Shown in pieces: positions 26,450 to 35,956 of a stretch of 41,536 nt of DNA (positions are counted from its first letter, which is position 1; every line of letters begins with the position of its first letter). The notes under the pieces were generated by a model. The model saw only the letters and a list, made by a program, of their open reading frames with translations. It did not search any database and was not told the origin of the DNA. Source of the stretch: Frankiales bacterium (GTDB lineage: Bacteria; Actinomycetota; Actinomycetes; Mycobacteriales; SCTD01). The DNA lies in the NCBI GenBank assembly GCA_025965935.1, contig JAOPVZ010000072.1, forward strand, positions 1 to 41,536, in the 5' to 3' direction. The position numbers were made by a program, and so were the translations under genes.

Positions 26450-28960
26450 TCAGGCGTCGGACGGGACTGCGCCCTCGACGACCGCGGCCCATCCGGTCAG
26501 CAGCGCTCCCGCAGTGACGGCATCGCGCCCCTCCGCCCAGAGGTGGGTCAGCGCCTGTGTGGGGTCCGGAAGCACGAGCGCCCAGCTGCCGTCGGGCTCG
26601 ACGACCCGGACGCCGTCCGTCGTGTCGAGCTCACGGTCGCCGGCGGCCTCGACGACGCGGCGCATGACGGTGCCCTTCGCCGCCCACGGCGTGGCCACGG
26701 AGCGGCGGACGACGTGGGCGTGCGGGATGCGCTGGTCGATCTGCGACAGCGACAGTTGGGTGCGGGCCACCAGCCCGACCAGCGCGGCGAAGGCGGCGAT
26801 CCCGTCGACGGCGGTGCTGAAGTCGGGGAAGATGAACCCGCCACCGCCGTCCGCCGCGAAGACCACCCCCGGCTCGCCGGCGCAACCGGACAGGTCCCCG
26901 GGCGACGTCGACGTCCACTGGATCTCGGCGCCGTGGAAGCGGGCCACCTCCTCGGCGACCCGCGTGGTCGTGACCGGCAGGGCCATTGCTGCTCCGTGAC
27001 CCCGCTCGGCCGCGATCAGGTCGAGCAGCACCAGAAGTGCCCGGTCGTCGTGGACCAGCTGGCCGCGGTCGTCGACGAGGGACAGTCGCTCCCCCACGTG
27101 GTCGAACCGCACGCCGAACGCCGCTCTCGAGCTCGACACCAGGTCGCCCAGGCGGTGCACCGCCTGCAGGTGGACGGCGAGCGTCTCGGTGGTCGTGATG
27201 TCGTCCAGGCGGTTGTTCACCGTGAGCACGTCCACGCCGAGGCGTCCCAGCAGGTTCGGCAGCACCAGCGCGGCCGCGCCGCCCGCGGCGTCCACCACGA
27301 CCTTCAGCCCCGCTTCGGCCACCCCGCGGGTGTCGATGGCGGCCAGCAGGTCCTGCGAGTAGGAGTCGAGCAGCCGTGAGGGGAAGCTCAGCTCGGCGAT
27401 CTCGCCGGGGAACGCCCGCCGGAACTCCTGCCGGCTGAAGGTGCGCTCGATCCGGCGCTGCTGCGCCTGGGAGAGGTCGGCACCGCGGTCGTCGGTGAAC
27501 AGGATGTCGATCGACTGCGGGTCCCCAGGGGACGTCCGCAGGGTCACGCCGCCGCTTGCAGCGCTGCGCCCGGTCTCGTACCGCGCGACCGGGAGCGGGA
27601 CGACCTCGAGGTCCACGACATCGATCGCCGAGGCGGTGAGCGCGGCGATGACCGCCCGCTTGAACGCGCGGGCGGCTCGGGAGGCGTCCCTGCTGGTGGT
27701 GACGACGCTGCCCTTCTTGAGCGTCGTAGCGAACGCGGAGGCCAGCCGGACGACGTACTCGGGTGTGATCTCGACGTTCACCAGGCCGCACACGCCGCGC
27801 GGTCCGAACAGCGAGCTCGAGCCGCGCGACTCCCAGATCACGCTGGTGTTGACGACGGCGCCGGCCTCGATGGTCTTGAACGGGTAGACCTTGACGCTGT
27901 CGTGGATGAGCGCCTCCTCCTCCACGACGCACTCGTCGCCGATCACGGCGCCCTCGTCGATGCGGGCGCCCCGCATCACATCCGTGCTCTTGCCGATGAC
28001 GCAGCCGCGCAGGTTCGCGTGCGGGCCGATGAAGGCGTTGTCGTGCACCACGGCCCGGTGCAGGAAGGCCCCGCTCTTCACGATCACGTTGTCCCCGAGC
28101 ACGGTGAACTCGCGCAGCTCGGCGCCGCCCTCGACCTGGGCGTAGTCGCCGATGAACACCGGCCCCTTGATGATCGCGTCCGGATCCACCTCGGCGCCCT
28201 CACCCACCCACACGCCGGGAGACACCTCGAACGCAGCCATCTCGACGTCGACTTGACGGTTGAGCACATCTGCCTGCGCTCGTAGGTAGCTCTCGTGCGT
28301 TCCGATGTCTTCCCAGTACCCGTCGGCCACGTAGCCGTACACCGGCGCGCCGGCCTCGAGCAGCGCTGGGAACACGTCACCCGACCAGTCCACGGTCTCC
28401 CCGGCAGCGACGAAGTCGAAGATCTCGGGCTCCATCACGTAGATGCCGGTGTTGACGGTGTCGCTGAACACCTGCCCCCAGGTGGGCTTCTCGAGGAAGC
28501 GCTCGACCCGGTCCTCCTCGTCGGAGATGACGATGCCGAACTCCAACGGGTTCGGGACCCGCTTGAGGCAGACCGTCACGAGCGCGCCACGCTGGCGGTG
28601 TGCCGCGACGAGCTCGCCGAGGTCGATGTCGGTCAGGGCGTCGCCGGAGATGACGACGAAGGCGTCGTCGTGCAGCGCGTCCTCGGCGTTCTTCACCGAG
28701 CCGGCGGTGCCGAGCGGAGTTTCCTCGGTCGCGTACGACAGGTGCATCCCGAGCTCGTCCCCGTCGCCGAAGTACGTGCGCACCAGCGACGCGAGGAACT
28801 GGACGGTGACGACCGTCTCGTCGAAGCCGTGCCGCCGCAGCAGCCGCAGCACGTGCTCCATGATCGGCCGGTTGACCACCGGTAGCAGCGGCTTGGGCTG
28901 GTTGGCCGTCATCGGCCGCAGTCGAGTGCCCTCGCCTCCTGCCATCACGACCGCGCGCAT
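26450..28960 (-). CDS. Mannose-1-phosphate guanylyltransferase-like nucleotidyltransferase fused to a degenerate phosphomannomutase-like domain
   Basis: MRAVVMAGGEGTRLRPMTANQPKPLLPVVNRPIMEHVL; left-handed-beta-helix hexapeptides; C-terminal PMM-like GGVTLRTSPGDP...GVVFAADGGGGFIFPD. Confidence 0.92.
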   Translation of the reverse strand: MRAVVMAGGEGTRLRPMTANQPKPLLPVVNRPIMEHVLRLLRRHGFDETVVTVQFLASLVRTYFGDGDELGMHLSYATEETPLGTAGSVKNAEDALHDDAFVVISGDALTDIDLGELVAAHRQRGALVTVCLKRVPNPLEFGIVISDEEDRVERFLEKPTWGQVFSDTVNTGIYVMEPEIFDFVAAGETVDWSGDVFPALLEAGAPVYGYVADGYWEDIGTHESYLRAQADVLNRQVDVEMAAFEVSPGVWVGEGAEVDPDAIIKGPVFIGDYAQVEGGAELREFTVLGDNVIVKSGAFLHRAVVHDNAFIGPHANLRGCVIGKSTDVMRGARIDEGAVIGDECVVEEEALIHDSVKVYPFKTIEAGAVVNTSVIWESRGSSSLFGPRGVCGLVNVEITPEYVVRLASAFATTLKKGSVVTTSRDASRAARAFKRAVIAALTASAIDVVDLEVVPLPVARYETGRSAASGGVTLRTSPGDPQSIDILFTDDRGADLSQAQQRRIERTFSRQEFRRAFPGEIAELSFPSRLLDSYSQDLLAAIDTRGVAEAGLKVVVDAAGGAAALVLPNLLGRLGVDVLTVNNRLDDITTTETLAVHLQAVHRLGDLVSSSRAAFGVRFDHVGERLSLVDDRGQLVHDDRALLVLLDLIAAERGHGAAMALPVTTTRVAEEVARFHGAEIQWTSTSPGDLSGCAGEPGVVFAADGGGGFIFPDFSTAVDGIAAFAALVGLVARTQLSLSQIDQRIPHAHVVRRSVATPWAAKGTVMRRVVEAAGDRELDTTDGVRVVEPDGSWALVLPDPTQALTHLWAEGRDAVTAGALLTGWAAVVEGAVPSDA

Positions 28961-28969
28961 CCCTGGCTC

Positions 28970-29566
28970 CTAGACGCGCAAGCCCACATCGCGGTCCGCC
29001 AGGACGAGCTGGCGGACCTGGACCACGTAGAGGACCCCGGCCCACACGTACAGCACGCTCCCCCACGCCGCGAACGCCCAACCCAGTGGCCGGAACACGG
29101 TGGCGACCCAGTCCGATCGGCCGGGCAGCGCCGCCAGCAGCATCGGGAAGGCGTAGAGCAGGTTGAACGTCGCTGCCTTGCCGAGGAAGTGCACCGGCAG
29201 CGGCCCGTAGCCGTGCCGTTTGAGCAGCGGCAACGTTGGCAGCAGCGCCAGGTCACGCCCCACGAGCACCGCGGCCCACCACAGCGGGAGGCCGTCCCGG
29301 GCGACCAGCGCCACCAGCGTGGACACGATGTAGAGCCGGTCTGCGGCCGGATCGAGCAGCTGCCCGAGCCGGCTGAACTGGTGGAACCGCCGCGCGATCT
29401 TGCCGTCGAGGTAATCGCTGATGCCGGCCGCCATCAGGAGCAGGATCGCCCAGCCGTCCTCGTGCGGCCCCAGGACCAGGTAGAGGAACACCGGTACACC
29501 GGCCAGCCGCAGTGCCGACAGGGCATTCGGCACCGTCCAGATCCGGTCCGGCGCCGCTGTGGTCAC
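28970..29566 (-). CDS. CDP-alcohol phosphatidyltransferase family protein
   Basis: WTVPNALSALRLAGVPVFLYLVLG...ISDYLDGKIARRFHQFSRLGQLLDPAADRL (DG...AR...G...D...D motif). Confidence 0.93.
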   Translation of the reverse strand: MTTAAPDRIWTVPNALSALRLAGVPVFLYLVLGPHEDGWAILLLMAAGISDYLDGKIARRFHQFSRLGQLLDPAADRLYIVSTLVALVARDGLPLWWAAVLVGRDLALLPTLPLLKRHGYGPLPVHFLGKAATFNLLYAFPMLLAALPGRSDWVATVFRPLGWAFAAWGSVLYVWAGVLYVVQVRQLVLADRDVGLRV

Positions 29567-29575
29567 GCCGCGACC

Positions 29576-29998
29576 CTACGACCTCGGTGGACCACCGGCG
29601 AGGCTGAGCCCACCAACCCGATAGGCCTCATAAGCCCGGACTGTCACTGTTCTCTGCTGAGCGACCAGCGAGAACGGCAGCAGGTAGACCTGCAGGTCAC
29701 CGTCAACGACCGCCAGTACGTCGAGGGAATCCGCGGGATAGACGGCGCGCCGCTTGCCTGCCGCGCCGCCGACGTACTCGCTCCGAGTGATCCAGCAGAC
29801 CCAAGCACCCGCCTGCTGACTGGTGCAGGTCTTGACCTGCACTCGCAGCGCCGTGCCATCACCCGAGTCCACCAGGAGGTCGTACGGCGCCGGCTCGAGC
29901 GGCCACGAGACGTGGTGGCCTGACACGGCGTACACCGCAGCCACAAGATGCGCCCCCGCCCGTCTCACGTGCTGACGGGCCACGACCAGAGATTTCAT
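29576..29998 (-). CDS. PD-(D/E)XK endonuclease-like protein (group I intron-associated type)
   Basis: PLEPAPYDLLVDSGDGTALRVQVKTCTS: D-x(n)-QxK nuclease motif; small protein directly beside tRNA-Pro. Confidence 0.55.
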   Translation of the reverse strand: MKSLVVARQHVRRAGAHLVAAVYAVSGHHVSWPLEPAPYDLLVDSGDGTALRVQVKTCTSQQAGAWVCWITRSEYVGGAAGKRRAVYPADSLDVLAVVDGDLQVYLLPFSLVAQQRTVTVRAYEAYRVGGLSLAGGPPRS

Positions 29999-30067
29999 GG
30001 CTCAGGTGTACGACCGACCTGCGACATCGGAGTGCCTAATGACCACCAACTGCGTGAAATCCACAGT

Positions 30068-30140
30068 CGGGCTGACAGGATTTGAACCTGCGACCCCTAG
30101 ACCCCCAGTCTAGTGCGCTACCAAGCTGCGCCACAGCCCG
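30068..30140 (-). tRNA. tRNA-Pro (anticodon GGG)
   Basis: CGGGCTGTGGCGCAGCTTGGTAGCGCACTAGACTGGGGGTCTAGGGGTCGCAGGTTCAAATCCTGTCAGCCCG folds as a cloverleaf; no encoded CCA. Confidence 0.96.
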
Positions 30141-30180
30141 CGTCCCCGCAGGGAGCCCGCGAACACTAGCAGTCCAGCCG

Positions 30181-31521
30181 CTAGCCCTTCTTCTGCTTCT
30201 CGCGCACCTTCACGGCCACCTCGATGGGCGTACCGGCGAAGCCGAAGTCCTCGCGGAGCCGCCGCTCGATGAAGCGGCGGTAGCCGGCCTCGAGGAAGCC
30301 GCTTGTGAAGAGCACGAAGCGGGGTGGGCGAACGGCGGCCTGCGTGGCGAACAGCACCTTCGGCTGCTTGCCACCGCGCACGGGGGGCGGGGTCTGGGCG
30401 ACCAGGTCGGCGATCCAGGCGTTCAGCTTCGCGGTCGGGATGCGGGTCTCCCAGCCCTCCAGTGCCTGGTGCAGGTGCTTCGCGATCTTGTCCGTCGAGC
30501 GACCGGTCAGCGCGGACACGTTGAGCTGGGGGGCCCACTGCACCCGGGCCAGCTCGCGGTCGATCTCCTTGGCGATGGCGAAGCGCCGGTCCTCGTCGAC
30601 CAGGTCCCACTTGTTGAAGGCGATGACCAGCGCCCGGCCGGCGTCCACGACCATGCTGATCACGCGCTGGTCCTGCTCGCTGATCGGCTCGCTGGCGTCG
30701 AGCAGCACGATGGCGACCTCGGCGGCATCCAGGGCGCTCTGCGTGCGCAGGCTCGAGTAGTACTCCGCGCCGGATGCGTGGCTCACGCGCCGACGCAGGC
30801 CCGCAGTATCGACAAACTGCCAAATCTCTCCGCCGACTTCCACAAGGCTGTCGACCGGGTCGCGGGTCGTGCCGGCCACGCTGTCGACCAGGACGCGCGA
30901 CTCGCCGGAGAGCCGGTTCAGCAGGCTCGACTTGCCGACGTTGGGACGCCCCAGCAGTGCGACCCGACGGGGACCCTCCTCCTCGTCGAAGCGCTCTGCC
31001 GGCGACTCGGGAAGCGCGTCCAGGATGGCGTCCAGCAGGTCACCCGAGCCGCGCCCGTGCAGGGCGCTCACCACGCGGGGTTCGCCCAGGCCCAGGCTCC
31101 ACAGGTACGCGGCGTCGGCCTCGCCACGCTCGTCGTCGACCTTGTTCGCGGCCAGGACGACCGGCTTCTTCGCCTTGCGCAGCACCTTGATCACGGCCTC
31201 GTCCGCGTCCGTCGCGCCGACCGTGTTGTCCACCACGAACAGCACGGCGTCGGCGGCTGCGACCGCGACCTCGGCCTGGGCGCTGACCGCCACCTGCAGC
31301 CCCACGGCATCCGGGTCCCAGCCGCCGGTGTCGACGACCGTGAAGCGCCGCCCTCGCCAGACGGCGTCGTACGCCACCCGGTCGCGCGTCACGCCCGGGA
31401 CGTCCTCGACGACCGCCTCGCGCCGCCCGATGATCCGGTTCACCAGCGTCGACTTGCCGACATTCGGGCGGCCGACAACGGCGAGGACGGGCTGGTCGGG
31501 GTTCTGACGGGGGTCGCTCAC
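30181..31521 (-). CDS. der: Ribosome biogenesis GTPase Der
   Basis: Two G domains: [16 protein letters not shown] and [16 protein letters not shown]. Confidence 0.97.
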   Translation of the reverse strand: MSDPRQNPDQPVLAVVGRPNVGKSTLVNRIIGRREAVVEDVPGVTRDRVAYDAVWRGRRFTVVDTGGWDPDAVGLQVAVSAQAEVAVAAADAVLFVVDNTVGATDADEAVIKVLRKAKKPVVLAANKVDDERGEADAAYLWSLGLGEPRVVSALHGRGSGDLLDAILDALPESPAERFDEEEGPRRVALLGRPNVGKSSLLNRLSGESRVLVDSVAGTTRDPVDSLVEVGGEIWQFVDTAGLRRRVSHASGAEYYSSLRTQSALDAAEVAIVLLDASEPISEQDQRVISMVVDAGRALVIAFNKWDLVDEDRRFAIAKEIDRELARVQWAPQLNVSALTGRSTDKIAKHLHQALEGWETRIPTAKLNAWIADLVAQTPPPVRGGKQPKVLFATQAAVRPPRFVLFTSGFLEAGYRRFIERRLREDFGFAGTPIEVAVKVREKQKKG

Positions 31522-32309
31522 GCGTCCTTCTCCTGTACGGCGGGAAGGCCCGCATCGGTGCGGACCCCCGTGGGAAGGCCGGTGCCGGCCTCAGGTCTGG
31601 CGGCTGTGCTGCTCGCGAAATCGCCCCGCGAGCTGGCCTCGAGGTGGCGAAGCAGGGCCAGGCGGAGCTCCTCGGCGGCCGCCCGGACGGTGCGACGGGC
31701 CCGCGGGTCCCCAGTGGTGGTCAGGGTCACCGGAGGGCCGAAGGCCAGCGTCACCGGCGCCCGCAACCGAGGCCTCTCACCCCTCGGCATCGCCTCAGCG
31801 GTGCCGAGCACAGCGATCGGTACGACGGGGACCTGGCTCTTGAGGGCCAGCCAGCCGAGTCCGTCCGACACCGACTCGAGGACACCGGCGCCGCGGGTGC
31901 CCTCCGGGAACACTCCCATGGCGCCCCCGTCTCCCAGGACGCCCAGTGCCGTGCGCAACGCCGTGCGGTCCGGCCGGCCGCGGTGCACCGGTACCTGGCC
32001 GAGCCAGCCCAGCGCGCGCGCCAGCGGCCCGACGAACAGCTCTGACTTGGCCAGGAAGGTCGCGGAGCGGGGACTGAAGGCCCAGACGAGCGGCCCATCC
32101 AGGAAGCCGGTGTGATTGCCGGCGAGGAGCACCGCACCGCACGTCGGCACGTTCTCCGTGCCGCGCACGGTGAGGCGGAACGCACCTCGGAACAGGAGCC
32201 GGCCACACGGGCGCAGCGCCACGACGAGCCATGGCTTGCGGCGACCGGTGGCGGTCCGCCACACGTCGGCAGGGAGGTCGTGCGCAGCACCGTCAGCAGG
32301 GGCCGTCAT
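31518..32309 (-). CDS. plsC: 1-acyl-sn-glycerol-3-phosphate acyltransferase (PlsC-like)
   Basis: [20 protein letters not shown] (NHxxxxD), GVFPEGTRG. Confidence 0.92.
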   Translation of the reverse strand: MTAPADGAAHDLPADVWRTATGRRKPWLVVALRPCGRLLFRGAFRLTVRGTENVPTCGAVLLAGNHTGFLDGPLVWAFSPRSATFLAKSELFVGPLARALGWLGQVPVHRGRPDRTALRTALGVLGDGGAMGVFPEGTRGAGVLESVSDGLGWLALKSQVPVVPIAVLGTAEAMPRGERPRLRAPVTLAFGPPVTLTTTGDPRARRTVRAAAEELRLALLRHLEASSRGDFASSTAARPEAGTGLPTGVRTDAGLPAVQEKDA

Positions 32310-33070
32310 GGCGACGCCTCCGCAAGTCCGGCCGCGCGGACAAGCTCTACCAGCGCGGCGACTACCTGGTCGATCGACAGCTCTGACGTATCTAGGTGAA
32401 GCGCACCTCCAGACGCACGCAAGGTGTTTGTCTGGTTGTCCCGCCTGTCACGAGCCATGATCGCCGCTTCGATCTCGCTGCGACCCGCCGACTCCCCGGC
32501 CTCTCCGGCGCGCCGGGCAGCGCGGACCTCAGGGCGCGCATCCAGGTAGACCTTCACTGCGGCTCGTGGTGCCACCACCGTCGCGATGTCCCGGCCCTCG
32601 ACCACTGCCCCCTGCAGGCCGATGGCGCCGCGCTGCAGGTCGATGAGGAGAGCGCGCACCGCTGGGTGCGAGCTCACGGCGCTGACGGCTGCGGTGACCG
32701 GAGCGGTGCGAATGGCGGCTGTCACGTCCTCGCCGTCGAGCACCACCCCAGGGGCGGTGGTGCTCGTCCGCAGCTGGATCTCCGCCGCTTGCGCGATGGC
32801 CCGGCAGGACTCCGCGTCTTCGGGGTCGGCCCCAGCGCGCAGCACCGCAAGCGTCACCGCCCGGTAGGTCGCTCCCGTGTCGACGAAGCGCCAGCCGAGC
32901 CGCGCCGCGGTCAGACGTGCGACGGTGCTCTTGCCCGTGCCGGCAGGTCCGTCGAGCGCCACGACCTTCACCAGGTCGTTCGCGGCCGGGACGTCGAGCC
33001 GAGCTCCGGAAGGAGCTGATGACGGCTCGGTCCCGAGCGGGCCTGTGCCCAGCCGATCGGACCTGCTCAC
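32306..33070 (-). CDS. cmk: (d)CMP kinase
   Basis: VVALDGPAGTGKSTVARLTAARLGWRFVDTGATYRAVTLAVL...VVEGRDIATVVAP. Confidence 0.96.
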   Translation of the reverse strand: MSRSDRLGTGPLGTEPSSAPSGARLDVPAANDLVKVVALDGPAGTGKSTVARLTAARLGWRFVDTGATYRAVTLAVLRAGADPEDAESCRAIAQAAEIQLRTSTTAPGVVLDGEDVTAAIRTAPVTAAVSAVSSHPAVRALLIDLQRGAIGLQGAVVEGRDIATVVAPRAAVKVYLDARPEVRAARRAGEAGESAGRSEIEAAIMARDRRDNQTNTLRASGGALHLDTSELSIDQVVAALVELVRAAGLAEASP

Positions 33071-33538
33071 GTCCCTGCTCCCACCGTTCGCCCGCGCCTT
33101 CGCACGGGCAGACCTGCTCGGGCTCGGCTCGTCCCACAGGCAACTCGCTCGGCAGGCGAGGTGCCTGCCGACATCGCACCGGCGACGTCGAGAGCCTAGT
33201 CGGCGCCCAGGCCGTGTTCAGGTCGTCGCTCGCGTGGGACCTAGGTCGGCAGCACCCTTCCAGCGGCCAGCGGAGGGTGAGCCGCGTCGATCTGTCGACA
33301 CGGCACTGCGCCGGTCAGGCCGGCCGTCGGGGCCGGGTTCTGCCGGGCGGGCTGCTTTCGGAGATCCGTCGCGCTTGGCGCCGCACCGTCCCGTGCGCCG
33401 CCGGTGCGGACGAACCGCACAGCCGGCCCGCCGTAAGTCGACTTGTCGTTCTGGGCCTCCGTAAACCGGGTGCATTCGTCGCCAATGCCGCTGGCGGTGT
33501 CGACAAGGCTCTAAGCTGACATAGCGCTCGAGCACGGG

Positions 33539-34672
33539 TCAGTCCGGCTGCTGAACCGACCAACCGAGGGCCTGTAGCTCCTTGGCGAGCGGCTGGACGT
33601 CGTCCAACCGGACGAGCAGCTCGATCACACCCGAGGGCCGACCCGGCACGTGCTCGACGTGCACGTCCTCGACGTTCACTCCCGCGGTGCCTGCGTCTGT
33701 GAGCAGCGCTGCCAGGCGTCCCGGCTCGTCAGACACGGTCACCCTCAGCGGCGCGAACGCATCCGAGCGCACTCCCCGCTTCACAGGGACGAGCGCCCGG
33801 CCGGTGTTGCCGTCGCGCAGCAGGTCCCGGAGCACCGCCACGGCCGTGGCCGCCTCGGACGGACTCGGCGTGCCACCCAGGCTCGACAGCGCGCTCCCCG
33901 CAGCCAGGAGACGCTCACCGAGGGCCGTGACGACTGGCGCGACCTCCCCGGCGTTCAGCTCCAAGATCTGAACCCAGAGATCCGGGTCGCTGGCGGCCAG
34001 CCGGGTGGTGTCGACCAGGCCGGCGCCAGCCAGGCGAAACCGGCTGGCGTCCACCGTCATGCCGCTCGTGCCACCCTGCGCGGCTCCTGCCGAACCAGCC
34101 AGGCCCGCAGCAAGGGCGCTCGAGGCCACCTGCGGGAGGTGGCTGAGAAGCGCGACAGCAGCGTCATGGGCGGCTGAGGAGAGCTCGACGACGTCGGCGC
34201 CACACGCTGCGATGAGACGCCGGACCTCCTCGATCGCCGGCGGGCTGTTGCCGGCTGTCGGACACAGTGCCCACGGTCGCCCGACGAACAGGTCACCGGT
34301 GGCCGCCCGAGGGCCGGAGAGCTCCCGCCCTGCCAGCGGATGGCTTCCAACTACTACCGACGGATTCGAACTCCGCGCCTCAACCTCGTGCTGAACGTGA
34401 GACTGAACTGAAGCAACATGTGTGTAGGTCGCAGCGACGTCAAGTCTTTGAAGTGCGAGTAGGGCCTCGGCTGTCATCCGCGGCGGGACGGCAACGAGCG
34501 CGATCTCCGCCGACTCTGCTTCCTCCCAGGGGCGTCCCGCCCCGCGACGAACTGCCTCCCCCACCACCGATGGGTTCTGGTCGTCCAGCACGACATCCCA
34601 GCCGGCCCCGCGCAGGGCCAGACCCACGCTGGCCCCGATGAGGCCGCACCCCATCACCAAGACGTCCGCCAT
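33539..34672 (-). CDS. tyrA: Prephenate dehydrogenase with C-terminal ACT domain
   Basis: ADVLVMGCGLIGASVGLALRGAGWDVVLDD...GSHPLAGRELSGPRAA...LFVGRPWALCP; ACT-like VNVEDVHVEHVPGRPSGVIELLV. Confidence 0.94.
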   Translation of the reverse strand: MADVLVMGCGLIGASVGLALRGAGWDVVLDDQNPSVVGEAVRRGAGRPWEEAESAEIALVAVPPRMTAEALLALQRLDVAATYTHVASVQSHVQHEVEARSSNPSVVVGSHPLAGRELSGPRAATGDLFVGRPWALCPTAGNSPPAIEEVRRLIAACGADVVELSSAAHDAAVALLSHLPQVASSALAAGLAGSAGAAQGGTSGMTVDASRFRLAGAGLVDTTRLAASDPDLWVQILELNAGEVAPVVTALGERLLAAGSALSSLGGTPSPSEAATAVAVLRDLLRDGNTGRALVPVKRGVRSDAFAPLRVTVSDEPGRLAALLTDAGTAGVNVEDVHVEHVPGRPSGVIELLVRLDDVQPLAKELQALGWSVQQPD

Positions 34673-35034
34673 CAGATCGGCAGGTCCGTACGGAGCTGCG
34701 CAGCTCCCTTGAGGTACACGTGCCGGAGGTCGGCGCGGGGCTTGTCCGTCTCCACGTGCGCGAGCAGCCGGAGCACCCGCGGCATGGCTCCTGGGACATC
34801 GATCTCCCCCGCGCAGAGCAGGGGCACGTCTGTGATGCCCATCTGGCGAGCGGCGTAGGCGGGGAACTCCGACCGTAGGTCGGGCGTCGCCGTGAAGATC
34901 ACCGAAATGAGGTCGTCGGGGACCAAGGCGTTGCGCTCCAGAACGGCCGCCAGGAGCTCGGTGGTCGCCTGGAGGACGTCGTCGCGGGTGTCCGTGGAGA
35001 CCTGGATGGCACCACGAAGCGCACGCACCGACAC
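34672..35034 (-). CDS. aroH: Chorismate mutase (AroH class)
   Basis: VRALRGAIQVSTDTRDDVLQATTELLAAVLERNALVPDDLISVIFTATPDLRSEFPAYAARQMG; overlaps the tyrA start. Confidence 0.96.
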   Translation of the reverse strand: MSVRALRGAIQVSTDTRDDVLQATTELLAAVLERNALVPDDLISVIFTATPDLRSEFPAYAARQMGITDVPLLCAGEIDVPGAMPRVLRLLAHVETDKPRADLRHVYLKGAAQLRTDLPI

Positions 35035-35135
35035 CCTGACTCCTTGCTTGACGAAGTGGTCACCCTATCCATCTGGCGTCATGGCGTGAAAGGTCCGAAC
35101 CGGCGTGTTGTCCAAGCGCTTCGAAGAGACGTACT

Positions 35136-35179
35136 CATAGCGGTTCGTCGTTAGACGGAGAGAATGCTGAACCGCTATG
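35136..35179. repeat. 11-bp perfect inverted repeat CATAGCGGTTC...GAACCGCTATG (22-nt loop)
   Basis: Read directly in the aroH-rluB intergenic region. Confidence 0.85.
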
Positions 35180-35431
35180 TCGATATGGCGATGCCAACCG
35201 GATCCGCCCGTTTGCTCTTGCTCTCGCTATATCGACTTACCGCAGCGAGACCTCGGGGCAATCATCTCCGGTTGCCCAGAGCAAAGCGGCCCCGCGCTTA
35301 CATCGTCCTGTCGACATCTCGATAGATGACTTTGCCCTGAGAACTGCACAGTGTCTTAGTGGTTTCTCTTCACACCGCCGAAGCGCGAAGTCGCGAGGTC
35401 GCCCCACTCTGAAGCAGCGCGGGGCCCTGGA

Positions 35432-35515
35432 CCTAGGCGCCGGACGTCGTCCGCCGGCCCCTAGGCCTAGGCGCCGCACCCGTCCGCCGGCGCCTGGTCC
35501 AGGCGCCGCACCGCG
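35432..35515. repeat. ~34-bp GC-rich tandem repeat, about 2.5 copies (CCTAGGCGCCG...GTCCGCCGGC)
   Basis: Copies begin at 35432, 35466 and 35499; contains three CCTAGG hexamers. Confidence 0.75.
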
Positions 35516-35793
35516 ACGAGGTGCCTTGGCGGCTGGCCCGGTCGACCAACCTCGCGAGGAGGTGTCAGTGGCACCCGGCCACGGGCCGCAGCCCAGATGA
35601 CCGGCCCGGTCTCCACGCCACCGCACGTCCTGGGGAGCCGCTCACCACCGGCACCGGCATGTTCACCTGCAGCTTCGGGAGTCCTCTGATCGACCGGCGG
35701 GACCCACTACGCCGGGCGGGTCGGGGTGACAGCTGCCTATGGGAGCGACCGCGGGCGCGGTAGGTGTCCCCTATCGCGGGCCGATCGGCAGCG

Positions 35794-35849
35794 AGCCGCC
35801 CTTGCAATGGGCGGCTGGCGCGGGCCCGGACACGGGTTCCGGACCCGTG
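35794..35849 (-). terminator. Two consecutive strong hairpins, candidate terminator downstream of rluB
   Basis: AGCCGCCC-TTGCAAT-GGGCGGCT and CACGGGT-TCCGG-ACCCGTG; no U-tract. Confidence 0.45.
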
Positions 35850-35956
35850 CCAACGGTGTCGCGATCTTGCGAGAGAAGCTCTGAGAGCGGAAAACGTCTC
35901 CGCACCGCCGGCGGCGCCGGACCTCGTCAAGGGCCTGCCGCTCGCGCGGGCAGTGA

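Noticed and set aside
30068-30140. tRNA-Pro as an attachment site of an integrated island
   Set aside because: No integrase adjacent, no duplicated tRNA 3' end seen in the window, and flanks are housekeeping genes; only the small nuclease-like gene is suspicious.
35432-35515. Considered as a CRISPR array
   Set aside because: Units are contiguous degenerate tandem repeats without unique spacers and there are no cas genes.
35821-35850. GGGTTCCGGACCC considered as a tRNA T-arm
   Set aside because: No acceptor, D or anticodon arms around it; reads as a simple hairpin/terminator.
35237-35930. ORFs in the aroH-rluB gap (35237-35626 minus, 35565-35930 minus, 35521-35763 plus)
   Set aside because: Arg/Gly/Pro-rich translations with no motifs; the region is better explained as non-coding with repeats and hairpins.
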